A stretch of 39,596 bases of DNA from Gammaproteobacteria bacterium. GTDB lineage: Bacteria; Pseudomonadota; Gammaproteobacteria; Pseudomonadales; Azotimanducaceae. The notes under the pieces are model-generated. The model had not been told where the DNA came from. It saw only the letters and a list, made by a program, of their open reading frames with translations, and made no database searches. Below are positions 28,799-36,610 of this stretch, piece after piece. The translations under genes were made by a program, and so were the position numbers. Each line of letters begins with the position of its first letter. Position 1 is the first letter of the stretch. The stretch covers positions 1-39,596 of the forward strand of contig VGVE01000020.1 of assembly GCA_016874135.1 (NCBI GenBank). The letters are read 5' to 3'.

Positions 28799-29692
28799 GT
28801 GTCCGACGTTTCATTGTTCCCACCTCCTGATGTTTCGAACGTTCCCGATGCCGCGCAGGGTGGGGGGACGGCGGGCAATGCCCGCAAGACAGACTTCGAA
28901 CACAACAAGCTGACCAAGCGGCTGCGGCGGCTTACCGGACAGGCGGTTGTTGACTACGGCATGATCGACGATGGCGACCTGGTGATGGTCTGTCTGTCCG
29001 GTGGCAAGGATTCGTATACGTTGCTCGACATGCTGATGTCGCTCAAGCGTAATGCGCCGATCCGGTTTGAACTGCTCGCTGTTAACCTCGATCAAAAACA
29101 GCCGGGGTTTCCCGAAGAGGTCCTGCCGGCTTATCTCTCGAAACTGGGTGTGCCTTTCGAAATCCTCGAAGAAGACACTTACAGCATCGTCAAGGCGACC
29201 ACCCCCGAAGGCAAGATTACCTGCCCCATCTGTTCGCGGCTGCGGCGGGGCATTCTCTACTCGCACGCGGTCAAACGTAGTGCCAACAAGATTGCGCTGG
29301 GGCACCATCTCGATGATGTGGTGGAAACGCTGTTCCTGAATCTGTTCCATGGCGCGAAGCTCAAGGCGATGCCGCCGAAGCTGCGTAGCGATGACGGACG
29401 CAACGTGGTCATCCGGCCGCTCTGGTATTGCCGTGAGAAAGACATCGAACGGTATTCGATGCACCGCGGCCACCCGATCATTCCCTGCAATCTCTGTGGC
29501 TCGCAGGAAAACCTGCAACGCAAGAAGATTGGTCAGATATTGCGTCAGTGGGACCGGGAACAACCCGGCCGGGTGGAGAACATCGCCCGTGGACTGGCCA
29601 ACGTTGCACCTTCTCATCTTGGGGATCGCGACCTCTTTGATTTCGCCGGTCTGCAGAGCGATACGTTGCTGCGGGTGACGCAGCTGGACTGA
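28799..29692 (+). CDS. ttcA: tRNA 2-thiocytidine(32) synthetase TtcA
   Basis: ATP-dependent enzyme that thiolates C32 of certain tRNAs using an iron-sulfur cluster. The 297-residue product has the PP-loop [11 protein letters not shown] and the two Cys pairs: [10 protein letters not shown] and [32 protein letters not shown] is the typical N-terminal phrase. Start at GTG 28799 is plausible; the first 35 residues are variable in the family, and no strong Shine-Dalgarno separates it from alternatives. It lies 100 bases after the degenerate GGDEF/EAL locus and about 110 bases before the P450. A CCGAAC/GTTCGG inverted repeat (29696-29701 and 29713-29718) follows the stop but has no T tract. Confidence 0.95.
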   Translation: MSDVSLFPPPDVSNVPDAAQGGGTAGNARKTDFEHNKLTKRLRRLTGQAVVDYGMIDDGDLVMVCLSGGKDSYTLLDMLMSLKRNAPIRFELLAVNLDQKQPGFPEEVLPAYLSKLGVPFEILEEDTYSIVKATTPEGKITCPICSRLRRGILYSHAVKRSANKIALGHHLDDVVETLFLNLFHGAKLKAMPPKLRSDDGRNVVIRPLWYCREKDIERYSMHRGHPIIPCNLCGSQENLQRKKIGQILRQWDREQPGRVENIARGLANVAPSHLGDRDLFDFAGLQSDTLLRVTQLD

Positions 29693-29805
29693 ATCCCGAA
29701 CGATTCTCCTGGGTTCGGCGCTTTGGGGTTTAGCCGTGTGAAAGCCCGTGCGATGATCGACGTCGCTTGTTGACCCGCCATCGACTGGCGGAACAGGAGG
29801 GATTC

Positions 29806-31074
29806 ATGACTGCCGTTGCACGACCGGCCATCGACCCGGACGTATTCACCAGCGCGGAATACGCCGCCAACCCTTACCCGGTGCTCAAGCAGCTACGAGA
29901 TCACTGGCCTGCATGGCGCAACCCGAAGACCGGCGTGTGGATGATCACCCGTTATGACGATGTGGTGAGCTTTTTCCAGGACACGGAGAATCTCTCGGCC
30001 TCACCTAATGGTGAGTCTATCGGCGGTGTGTTTGGCCCCACGCTCATGGAGTATGACGGCGACGACCACACCAAACTGCGCAATATCGTCGCGCCACAGT
30101 TCGTCGGGTTGAAACTGAAAACACTGTTGCCGGTGGTGACACGCAACGCGATGGCGCTGATCGAGAAGTTCACTGTACTGCAGGCGAAATCGATAGCGAA
30201 GAACGCCTCCCGCACGGGTGAGATAGATATCGTGGATGATTTCGCCACACGCCTGCCGCTCAACGTGATTCTCGATATCATGGATCTGCCGCAGGAAGCA
30301 CACGAGATGTTTCACGAGTGGTATCCGGCGATGATGAATGGCATCAATGGCGGTCCTCACCTTCGTGCGCTCGGAGTGAAGGCGAACCGGGAATACCACG
30401 ACTATCTTGATCCGTTGATCGATGCGCGAGCACAGAAACCGGGTGAGGACCTGTTATCGCGGCTCGCGACGGCCCGAGTGGATGGTCAGCAGATGACCAA
30501 GGATGAAATCAAGTCATTCGCCAGCCTGATCCTGGTAGCGGGGGCGGAAACCACGGACAAGGCCATCGCCAACCTCTGGTATCAGTTGCTCTCCAATCCT
30601 GATCAGTGGGCAGCTGTGCAATCGGATCCCGAACTGCTGGAACCCGCGTTTACCGAGATGATGCGCGTGCACCCACCCGCGTCAGCGCAGATGCGCACGG
30701 TGGTGCGCGATATCGAGGTTCACGGTGAGACCATTCCGCGGGGCGCCTACGTCAGTCTGTCGATCTACGGTGCCAACCGCGATGAGCGAGTTTTCCGCGA
30801 GCCTGATCGCTTCAACATCTTCCGTGATGATCTCTTCGCCGGACGGGAAATGCGGGGTGGTTATCGCCAGGGCGGACGAGCCGGACACCTTGGTTTCGGG
30901 CTCGGCAAACATTTCTGCGCCGGCTACCAGCTGGCGCGTGCTGAAACCGTGATTGGAACCCGGATGCTGATGCCGGTGATCCGCAACCCCCGGTTCAAAC
31001 CGGGCACCCAGCCCGGGCCGATCGCGATCCGGATCGCCCCGTGGAGCCTGAAACTTGAGTTTGATGCGGCTTGA
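29806..31074 (+). CDS. Cytochrome P450
   Basis: Soluble bacterial haem monooxygenase. The 422-residue product has the oxygen-binding I-helix motif VAGAETTD, the K-helix ExxR as EMMR, and the haem-binding loop FGLGKHFCAG with Cys371 as axial ligand. ATG 29806 is preferred because CAGGAGGG (29795-29802) lies directly before it; the frame opens at 29767. Class I bacterial P450s need a ferredoxin and reductase, and none is encoded nearby. Substrate is unknown; the neighbouring VOC-family, DoxX-like and lipoprotein genes fit a small oxidation module but do not identify a compound. Steroid, terpenoid or alkane-type substrates are all possible for this family in marine and soil gammaproteobacteria. 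Confidence 0.95.
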   Translation: MTAVARPAIDPDVFTSAEYAANPYPVLKQLRDHWPAWRNPKTGVWMITRYDDVVSFFQDTENLSASPNGESIGGVFGPTLMEYDGDDHTKLRNIVAPQFVGLKLKTLLPVVTRNAMALIEKFTVLQAKSIAKNASRTGEIDIVDDFATRLPLNVILDIMDLPQEAHEMFHEWYPAMMNGINGGPHLRALGVKANREYHDYLDPLIDARAQKPGEDLLSRLATARVDGQQMTKDEIKSFASLILVAGAETTDKAIANLWYQLLSNPDQWAAVQSDPELLEPAFTEMMRVHPPASAQMRTVVRDIEVHGETIPRGAYVSLSIYGANRDERVFREPDRFNIFRDDLFAGREMRGGYRQGGRAGHLGFGLGKHFCAGYQLARAETVIGTRMLMPVIRNPRFKPGTQPGPIAIRIAPWSLKLEFDAA

Positions 31075-31118
31075 TTCTGTGCTGCAAAGATTCGCTTGTT
31101 CTGAACCGGAGTATTGCA

Positions 31119-31463
31119 ATGAAAACAGTCGTTCGTTTCCTTATCGGAATGTTGGCGGTCACCGTCCTCGGTGCCTGCACCCAGGAAACGCAGAACCGCA
31201 TCTGGCGTGGCATCCAGAACTGGACGGGAACCAATGGTGTGCTCGATATTTATGGCGGTGAAAGACTCGCCATGCGGTTCATCGAGATCGACAAGCTGAC
31301 TACGGCAGTGGCCACCAGCGGTGACGACGCCCGGGCCTTCCGCTTCGGTTATGGGGTGCTGGATACCAACCAGAACCTGGTCAAGGATGCAGGCGAGAAG
31401 CGCGTCTATTTCGAGGTCAGTGACTATTCAAGGCCTTATGTGTTTTACGAGAATCCGCTCTGA
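31119..31463 (+). CDS. Small lipoprotein, unknown
   Basis: Not recognised. The 114-residue product starts MKTVVRFLIGMLAVTVLGAC, a type II signal peptide with lipobox LGAC, so a lipid-anchored envelope protein of about 95 residues. The mature part contains TQNRIWRGIQNWTGTNGVLD, then FRFGYGVLDTNQNLVKDAGE, then KRVYFEVSDYSRPYVFYEN, suggesting a small beta-rich fold. CCGGAG (31106-31111) precedes ATG 31119 with good spacing. It lies 44 bases after the P450 and 63 before the VOC gene, so probably the same transcript. No homologue comes to mind. Confidence 0.75.
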   Translation: MKTVVRFLIGMLAVTVLGACTQETQNRIWRGIQNWTGTNGVLDIYGGERLAMRFIEIDKLTTAVATSGDDARAFRFGYGVLDTNQNLVKDAGEKRVYFEVSDYSRPYVFYENPL

Positions 31464-31526
31464 AGCGGGCAACAGCGATCTGCCGGACGCACGGAACCTT
31501 GGGTTTGGAACGAGGAGGGGAACGCC

Positions 31527-32045
31527 ATGGGACTGATGAAGTATCCGATATTCCAGTACGCCTACGTAGTCGATGACATCGAGAAGGCCTGTCTGCAGTG
31601 GCATGCGCTCACTGGTGCCGGACCATTTTTTGTATCGCCGCACCACAGATCTCCCGACCACTTCCACCGCGGCAAACCGTCAGAGGCTGATCTCAGTTAT
31701 GCCTTTGGTCAGGCGGGACCTGCTCACATCCAGCTGATCCAGCAGCACAACGATGCGCCGTCGGTGTACCGGGAGATGTTTCCAAAGGGCCATCAGGGAT
31801 TTCACCACGTTGCTATTCTTCCGCCGGATTTTGCAGCGGAAAAAGCGCGATTTGAAAAGCTCGGCTTTCCGGCCGTCACCACCCTGACCTCCGCGGCCAG
31901 AGTGGCGTACATGGATACTCGCCCGGCGCTTGGCTGTTTTGTCGAACTCTATGAAGACAATCAGCCCCTGCGGGATACGTTTGCACGCTGGAAGGCCATA
32001 CACGACGCGTGGGATGGTGTGACTGAACCGCTGCGCCCTGCCTGA
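31527..32045 (+). CDS. VOC/glyoxalase-like protein
   Basis: Member of the vicinal-oxygen-chelate superfamily (Glyoxalase_4 type), metal enzymes that act on small oxygenated substrates. The 172-residue product has two beta-alpha-beta-beta-beta modules: FQYAYVVDDIEKACLQWHAL at the start, HIQLIQQHND in the first half, and GFHHVAILPPDFAAEKARFE then CFVELYED in the second. The His of GFHHVAIL and Glu of VELYE fit metal-ligand positions. GAGGAGG (31511-31517) gives a strong ribosome site before ATG 31527. It lies in the P450 gene group; similar proteins occur near ring- or steroid-oxidising genes, an association only. Confidence 0.85.
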   Translation: MGLMKYPIFQYAYVVDDIEKACLQWHALTGAGPFFVSPHHRSPDHFHRGKPSEADLSYAFGQAGPAHIQLIQQHNDAPSVYREMFPKGHQGFHHVAILPPDFAAEKARFEKLGFPAVTTLTSAARVAYMDTRPALGCFVELYEDNQPLRDTFARWKAIHDAWDGVTEPLRPA

Positions 32046-32139
32046 CGGATCGGCTTCGAAGCGAGACGGCGGTTCTGCCCACCCTTTGAGCCAGAGCAAC
32101 CAACATGATTGATTCAGATATAGCACGAGAAAGACAACG

Positions 32140-32616
32140 ATGAGTGGTTTTGCACTGTTGATGGATGTGACGGCCCGGGTACTTCTCGGCCTGTATTTCC
32201 TGGTTCCGGGTCTCTCCAAGATCCCGGGTTTCGATGCCATGGTGACGTACATGTCGACCCACGGTGTGCCGTTCACGGTGCCGCTGCTGGTCCTCACCAC
32301 GGCGCTGCAGATCGGCGGCGGACTTGCTCTGATTGCCAGTTGGCAAACCCGCATCGTGGCATTTCTGCTCGCCGGGCTTACGCTTGCCATCAATGTCTTC
32401 ATGCACGACTTCTGGAATGTCTACGAAGGACTCGATCAGGGGCACGAAACGCAGAACTTCATCAAAAATCTCGGCATCTTTGCCGGTCTCCTGCTGCTTG
32501 CGGCCCGTGGTGCGCCACAGCTGTCGCTGGATGCCCGGCGGAGCGTTCGCGCTAGAACCGCACAAGTTGCTTTTTTTGCCCGCTGTAAACCTATTCCCAT
32601 TCAACCGGAGTCTTAG
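32140..32616 (+). CDS. DoxX-family membrane protein
   Basis: Four-helix membrane protein of the DoxX/SURF4 group, generally linked to redox processes. The 158-residue product shows LGLYFLVPGLSKIPGF (first helix and conserved G/K region), a THGVPFTVPLLVLTTALQIG segment, LLAGLTLAINVFMHDFWN and NFIKNLGIFAGLLLLAA, the usual pattern with HDFWN and KNL motifs. The tail after SLDARR is unusual, includes a T run in the DNA (32570-32577) and may be a drifted or shifted end, but it does not touch the core. It ends six bases before yqhA, strongly suggesting cotranscription. Confidence 0.88.
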   Translation: MSGFALLMDVTARVLLGLYFLVPGLSKIPGFDAMVTYMSTHGVPFTVPLLVLTTALQIGGGLALIASWQTRIVAFLLAGLTLAINVFMHDFWNVYEGLDQGHETQNFIKNLGIFAGLLLLAARGAPQLSLDARRSVRARTAQVAFFARCKPIPIQPES

Positions 32617-32622
32617 GCGCCC

Positions 32623-33129
32623 ATGATCGAACGCACCATTGAACGACTGCTGTTTGCCAGCCGCTGGATACTGGCCCCGGTTTACCTGGGACTGTCGCTG
32701 GCGTTGATGGTCCTTGGCGTCAAGTTCTTTCAGGAGGTCTGGCACATCGTCTCCACAGTTTTTGTCATCAGCGAGCCTGACCTCGTACTGACGTTGCTTG
32801 CCATGATCGACCTTGTGCTCGTTGGTAGTCTGATCGTCATGGTGATGTTCTCGGGCTACGAGAATTTTGTGTCGAGGATTGATACCGGCGATGAGTCGGA
32901 AAAACTCGGCTGGCTCGGAAAACTTGACGCCGGCACGCTGAAGCTGAAAGTGGCCGCATCCATCGTCGCCATCTCTTCCATCCACCTCCTGCAGAAGTTC
33001 ATGGACGTCGAGAAGATCGATAACGACAAACTTCTGTGGTACGTCATCATTCACATGACGTTTGTGGTGTCCGCCTTGCTCATGGGCTGGCTCGACCGGA
33101 TTGCGTTCGCTTCCCACCGCGAGCACTGA
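32623..33129 (+). CDS. yqhA: YqhA/UPF0114 membrane protein
   Basis: Conserved inner-membrane protein of unknown function. The 168-residue product has four membrane helices and the family phrases [47 protein letters not shown] and [20 protein letters not shown]. Length equals that of E. coli YqhA within a few residues. It starts six bases after the DoxX-like stop with CCGGAG upstream, so it is the last gene of the P450-DoxX strand block. Its end is convergent with the regulator/HPt remnant nine bases away. Confidence 0.93.
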   Translation: MIERTIERLLFASRWILAPVYLGLSLALMVLGVKFFQEVWHIVSTVFVISEPDLVLTLLAMIDLVLVGSLIVMVMFSGYENFVSRIDTGDESEKLGWLGKLDAGTLKLKVAASIVAISSIHLLQKFMDVEKIDNDKLLWYVIIHMTFVVSALLMGWLDRIAFASHREH

Positions 33130-33138
33130 AAGGGCCAC

Positions 33139-34024
33139 TCAGCGCGTCCCGGCGCGTTCGGTCTCGATATCTGAAGCGCGCAGAGGCACTTCGTTGCTGG
33201 CGAGTTTTTCCGCCGATTCGAGGACCTCGGACAAGGCGATCTCATAGCTCTGGGTAAGGCCGCTAAGGCTGACTAGGTCAGGATCGACGCCGGGTTTGCG
33301 AGCTGCATCGAGCGCGCGTTCAAGGGTTTTGGACGCCTCCTGCAGACGCGCCGCACCAAAACTGCCGGCGACACCGTGCAGCTTATGGGCCAGCCGTTCC
33401 GCTTCTTCGAAGTTGCGGGCGTCGAGAAAGGCGCGGATTTTCTGGCCCGCGTCTGCATAGTACTTGCCAAAGTCGCCCATGAGTTTGACGGGCAGTCGCA
33501 CGAGCCTTTTCCATGAACGCGAGCAGCAACTGGTATTCACCGGCGGAAAGCTGGCACGCATCGCCCTGAGGATCGAGGATTTCTCGCTTGTTGAGATCCA
33601 GCGTGAACCCTGCGAAATGGCGTGTGTGTCCCTTGCGCTTCTGGCTTTGCTGGATATGTACGCGGCGGATGAGGTTGCGGGCCCGGCTCAACAGTTCGCG
33701 CGGATCGAATGGTTTGGTGACATAGTCGTCGGCCCCTGATTCGAGGCCAAGGATGCGGGCGATCTGGTCGTTCTTGCTGGTCACCAGGATGATGCCGATA
33801 TCCGAACCGGTGCGGATTTCACGAGTCAGCGTCAGTCCGTCTTTGCCCGGCAACTTGATGTCCAGCAAAACAAGGATGACATCCGTCTCGCGGACGAGTT
33901 TGTGAACTTCATCCCCGGAGCCGGTTGACGACACTCGAAAGCCTTCGTCTTCAAAATACGACACGAGCTGTTCACGCGTGATCGGTTCGTCTTCGACGAT
34001 CAGAATGTGGTCCTGTTCTGCCAT
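33139..34024 (-). pseudogene. OmpR/TorR-like response regulator joined out of frame to an HPt domain
   Basis: The 5' part starts at ATG 34024 with a good receiver domain: acidic pair ED near residue 11, phospho-acceptor Asp55 in LLDIKLPG, Thr82 in LVTSKND and Lys104 in YVTKPFDP. An OmpR-type DNA-binding domain begins (FAGFTLDLNKREILD, LSAGEYQLLLAFME) but after about 20 residues past its first strands the family sequence ends near plus 33500-33515. From there the other minus-strand frame (stop at 33139) reads a histidine-phosphotransfer domain: LMGDFGKYYADAGQ, AERLAHKLHGVAGSFGAARL with the phospho-accepting His, and a terminal helix. In TorR/TorS-type systems such an HPt is the C-terminal end of the hybrid kinase. 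The simplest reading is a deletion that removed the end of the regulator gene and most of an adjacent kinase gene. The receiver alone may still be made, with a frameshifted tail ending at 33383. Confidence 0.8.
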
Positions 34025-34280
34025 GGTTCCCTGTCCGGTTGGAACTTCTCTTCGGAGTGCCTGATGGATTGAGCATCTGCTACCGTCTCACAATGTACTC
34101 CATAGAAGACAGAGCAGACACAGAGACGCCGGTTACGCCGGGGTGTGATGCCGGGAATGCGGCACCTTTTCAACGGGTGGGACACATCGCCGTGCGCCGG
34201 CTCACGCTCCGCTGTAGTTCCCCTTCAAAGAGGCGTTGGTGCCGGCATCCCTTTTCTTCGAATGAAAAAAGCCGCTGATC

Positions 34281-34505
34281 ATGAGAATCCCTGTGGATGC
34301 TCTCTCCAAGGACGCACTGAACGCGATCATTGAGTCGTTCGTGCTGCGCGAAGGAACGGATTACGGTGAGAGAGAGACCGGTTTTGCGGCCAAGTGCCAA
34401 CAGGTGCGCCGGGCGCTCGAATCCGGATGGGCCGCCATCGAGTTCGACGCAGTGACTGAAAGCGTCAATATCGTGCCGCTTGAACCGGGGCAAGCCAAAG
34501 ACTGA
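34281..34505 (+). CDS. yheU: YheU/UPF0270 family protein
   Basis: Small conserved cytosolic protein of unknown function. The 74-residue product matches E. coli YheU through LSKDALNAIIESFVLREGTD and YGERE, and the VNIVPLE ending. Length is normal (about 72). ATG 34281 has no clear ribosome site; an imperfect CTTTT/AAAAG inverted repeat lies just upstream (about 34251-34270). It stands alone between the regulator remnant and the DUF11-like pair; the 256 bases upstream hold nothing else I recognise. Confidence 0.9.
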   Translation: MRIPVDALSKDALNAIIESFVLREGTDYGERETGFAAKCQQVRRALESGWAAIEFDAVTESVNIVPLEPGQAKD

Positions 34506-34629
34506 CAAAACTATTGCCCTTGTGTCGGGAGAATGGCGCCTTTTGTGCGAATACGTGAAGAACTCTTGAGTGGCTTCACGGTTTTCCGTCGTCGAACTGC
34601 CGATGATCCTGCCCAGAGGCGTCATTTCC

Positions 34630-35736
34630 ATGGCAGATGTCGAAAACATGGCGGAATCAATTGCAAGCAGCACAAAGCGCCGGATGGCGGGGGTTTGTTT
34701 CCTGCTCCTTACGGCCTTGCTGCTGAATCCGGTGTGCTCCGAGGCCTCTGGAACGGCGGCGGGAACGCTGATTCCGAATACGGCCTCCATGCAGTTTGCG
34801 ATCGATGGCTTGTCGAAAAACGTTCGCTCCAACACCACCGAAAGCCGAGTGGACGAAGTCCTCGACGTGGTCGTTGCCGCTGAACAGGCCGAAGCCGTGG
34901 CCATCGATTCGCCGATGGAGACGGCAGTGGTCTCGTTCCTCGCAACGAACACCGGTAACGGGGTCGAAGGCTATCGGCTGTTCCTCGATCTGAACATCAA
35001 TGAGGGCGGATTTGATCCGAGCAGCGGCGGATTGTGGCTCGAAACCAATGGTGTGCCCGGCCTGCAGACGGGTGCCGGCGGAGATTCCGTGCATGTGGAC
35101 GGCGCCGTTGTGAATCTGATTGCGGATCAAAACATCACAGTGCATGCCGCTGTCGTCATTCCGGGCGCACTTGCTGCCTACGCAGAGAGTCTCATACGGC
35201 TGCGTGCGGTGAGCGCAACGATCAATGCAGCGAGTGGAGTCAACGATCCGGATGCTGCCGAATTTCCGCCACCCGGCAGTACTTTTACAGCAGCGGGTGA
35301 TGGCGGCACATACGCGGTGGTCGGGTCGACCCACCAAGCGGAACAACCCGTGTTCTTCGCGTTTCCCGGATTCCGTATCGATGCGCCGACGGTAGCCCTC
35401 GACAAGGTCGCAGTTGCGGTTCGTGCGGCAGACGGTACCGATGCGGTGCGACCGGGTTCGATCGTCGACTATCGCATGCGCGTCGAGGTGCGTGATGCGG
35501 GTTCATTATCAGGAATGCGGTTGAAGGATTTATTGCCACCGGAACTCGAGTACATCGCCGGGAGCCTTGCGATCAATGGTACGGTGGAGGACGACGATCT
35601 TGAGCCGTTAGGGACTGACGTGGGTGGATATGACCCGCACACGGCGACGCTGGATGTTGGCCTCGGCGACGTGGCGCTTGCTGATGCAGCCGGAACGGCG
35701 GTTCACGTCGTCACCTTTTCTGCGACCATACGCTGA
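34630..35736 (+). CDS. Secreted DUF11-like protein, first of a pair
   Basis: Exported protein of unknown role. The 368-residue product has a signal segment (GVCFLLLTALLLNPVCSEA, about residues 20-38), then an N-terminal beta domain with AGTLIPNTASMQFAI, SNTTESRVDEVLDVVVA, a pattern seen in proteins with DUF11/conserved-repeat domains, a central region with LFLDLNINEGGFDPSSGG, and a C-terminal DUF11-like domain (VRPGSIVDYRMRVEVRDAG, LKDLLPPELEYIAGSLAING). ATG 34630 is preferred, with AGAGG upstream; the frame opens at 34570. The second DUF11-like gene begins 71 bases later. Such pairs usually precede a very large repeat protein; here a TonB receptor follows instead. Function not assigned. Confidence 0.7.
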   Translation: MADVENMAESIASSTKRRMAGVCFLLLTALLLNPVCSEASGTAAGTLIPNTASMQFAIDGLSKNVRSNTTESRVDEVLDVVVAAEQAEAVAIDSPMETAVVSFLATNTGNGVEGYRLFLDLNINEGGFDPSSGGLWLETNGVPGLQTGAGGDSVHVDGAVVNLIADQNITVHAAVVIPGALAAYAESLIRLRAVSATINAASGVNDPDAAEFPPPGSTFTAAGDGGTYAVVGSTHQAEQPVFFAFPGFRIDAPTVALDKVAVAVRAADGTDAVRPGSIVDYRMRVEVRDAGSLSGMRLKDLLPPELEYIAGSLAINGTVEDDDLEPLGTDVGGYDPHTATLDVGLGDVALADAAGTAVHVVTFSATIR

Positions 35737-35807
35737 TCGCCGGTACCGGCCGAAATCAGGACTAAGTGGCTATGCACAGGATTCGAACAACTGGAACGGA
35801 TAGCTCG

Positions 35808-36296
35808 ATGAAGATGGCAAGGACAACCATCGCACGTTTGTTGTGGATCGGGCTGTTTGCGGCGATGCCCGCCGCAGCCAATGTGGAAATGACCACCACG
35901 GTACAGAAGGTGATCCTCCAGGAGGATGCCAAAGGCAATAGCGTTCGTAAGCTTGTCAGCGCCGATCAGGTGGTGCCGGGCGATACGCTGCACTACGTCA
36001 TCAGTTTCTCCAACAAAGGATCAAGCAGTGTCGACAGCGGCAGCATCGTGATCACCAACCCGCTGCCGCCGGATACGGTCTACCTCGAAGGCACCGCTGC
36101 AGGCAGCGGTACCGAAGTGTCTTACAGCGTCGATTCGGGCGGAATGTTCGGACGACCGGAAGAGTTGACGGTTCTCCGCGAAGGAGAGCGTGTACCAGCA
36201 CAGGCTGCTGACTACACGACGATACGATGGGCGTTCAAACCCGCTCTCGAAGCCGGCAAGACGGGCGATGTCTCGTTCAGTGTGCGCCTGAAATAG
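35808..36296 (+). CDS. Secreted DUF11-like protein, second of a pair
   Basis: The 162-residue product starts MKMARTTIARLLWIG and continues with a signal ending MPAAAN, followed by one DUF11-like domain: VSADQVVPGDTLHYVISFSN, then VITNPLPPDTVYLEGTA, then WAFKPALEAGKTGDVSFSV. This is close to the typical single-domain secreted protein of the family, which is often found with larger surface repeat proteins. ATG 35808 is chosen since it gives a normal signal peptide; in-frame starts at 35766 and 35772 lie upstream. It ends just before a GCAA-loop hairpin. Role unknown; partner of the preceding gene by spacing and shared domain. Confidence 0.72.
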   Translation: MKMARTTIARLLWIGLFAAMPAAANVEMTTTVQKVILQEDAKGNSVRKLVSADQVVPGDTLHYVISFSNKGSSSVDSGSIVITNPLPPDTVYLEGTAAGSGTEVSYSVDSGGMFGRPEELTVLREGERVPAQAADYTTIRWAFKPALEAGKTGDVSFSVRLK

Positions 36297-36610
36297 GAGC
36301 TGTCCGGGCAACCGGACAGACACATGGGTCTCGTGGTGAACATTGCACGCCGGCCAGGAGTCGAAGCAGCTTTGAGCGCGAGAGGATCGCGTGTTGTTAT
36401 GCGGTAAACCAAACCGCTCTGACTACGCAGTACGTTCCTGATGCGGTTCGATGAAGAAACCTTGCGGAGATATCTAGGCTTCATCACGGCTGAGCGCAGC
36501 GTCCGCCGCGGTGTTGTGGCGTCACGGTAGACCACGCCGCTCCCCTGCGTGGTTGCTTGATACCGCAGGCCTTCAGTATGGTGCGTGCCCCACACTAGGA
36601 TCTGCTCTAG
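36297..36610. other. Intergenic region before the TonB receptor
   Basis: About 315 bases without a gene. Directly after the DUF11-like gene a 7-bp stem TGTCCGG/CCGGACA (36301-36307 and 36312-36318) closes a GCAA tetraloop; it is a stable hairpin but has no T tract, so it may protect a 3' end or act with Rho. No Fur box or cobalamin riboswitch was found ahead of the receptor. Confidence 0.5.

Noticed and set aside
31876..33138. 420-codon open frame on the minus strand
   Set aside because: It lies opposite the VOC, DoxX and YqhA genes, all of which have family similarity; its product is rich in His, Arg and Gln with no domain. It is a shadow of codon use on the other strand.
36297..36610. Fur box or cobalamin riboswitch before the TonB receptor
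   Set aside because: No GATAATGATAATC-like inverted repeat and no B12-box type sequence could be found; only the GCAA hairpin stands out.
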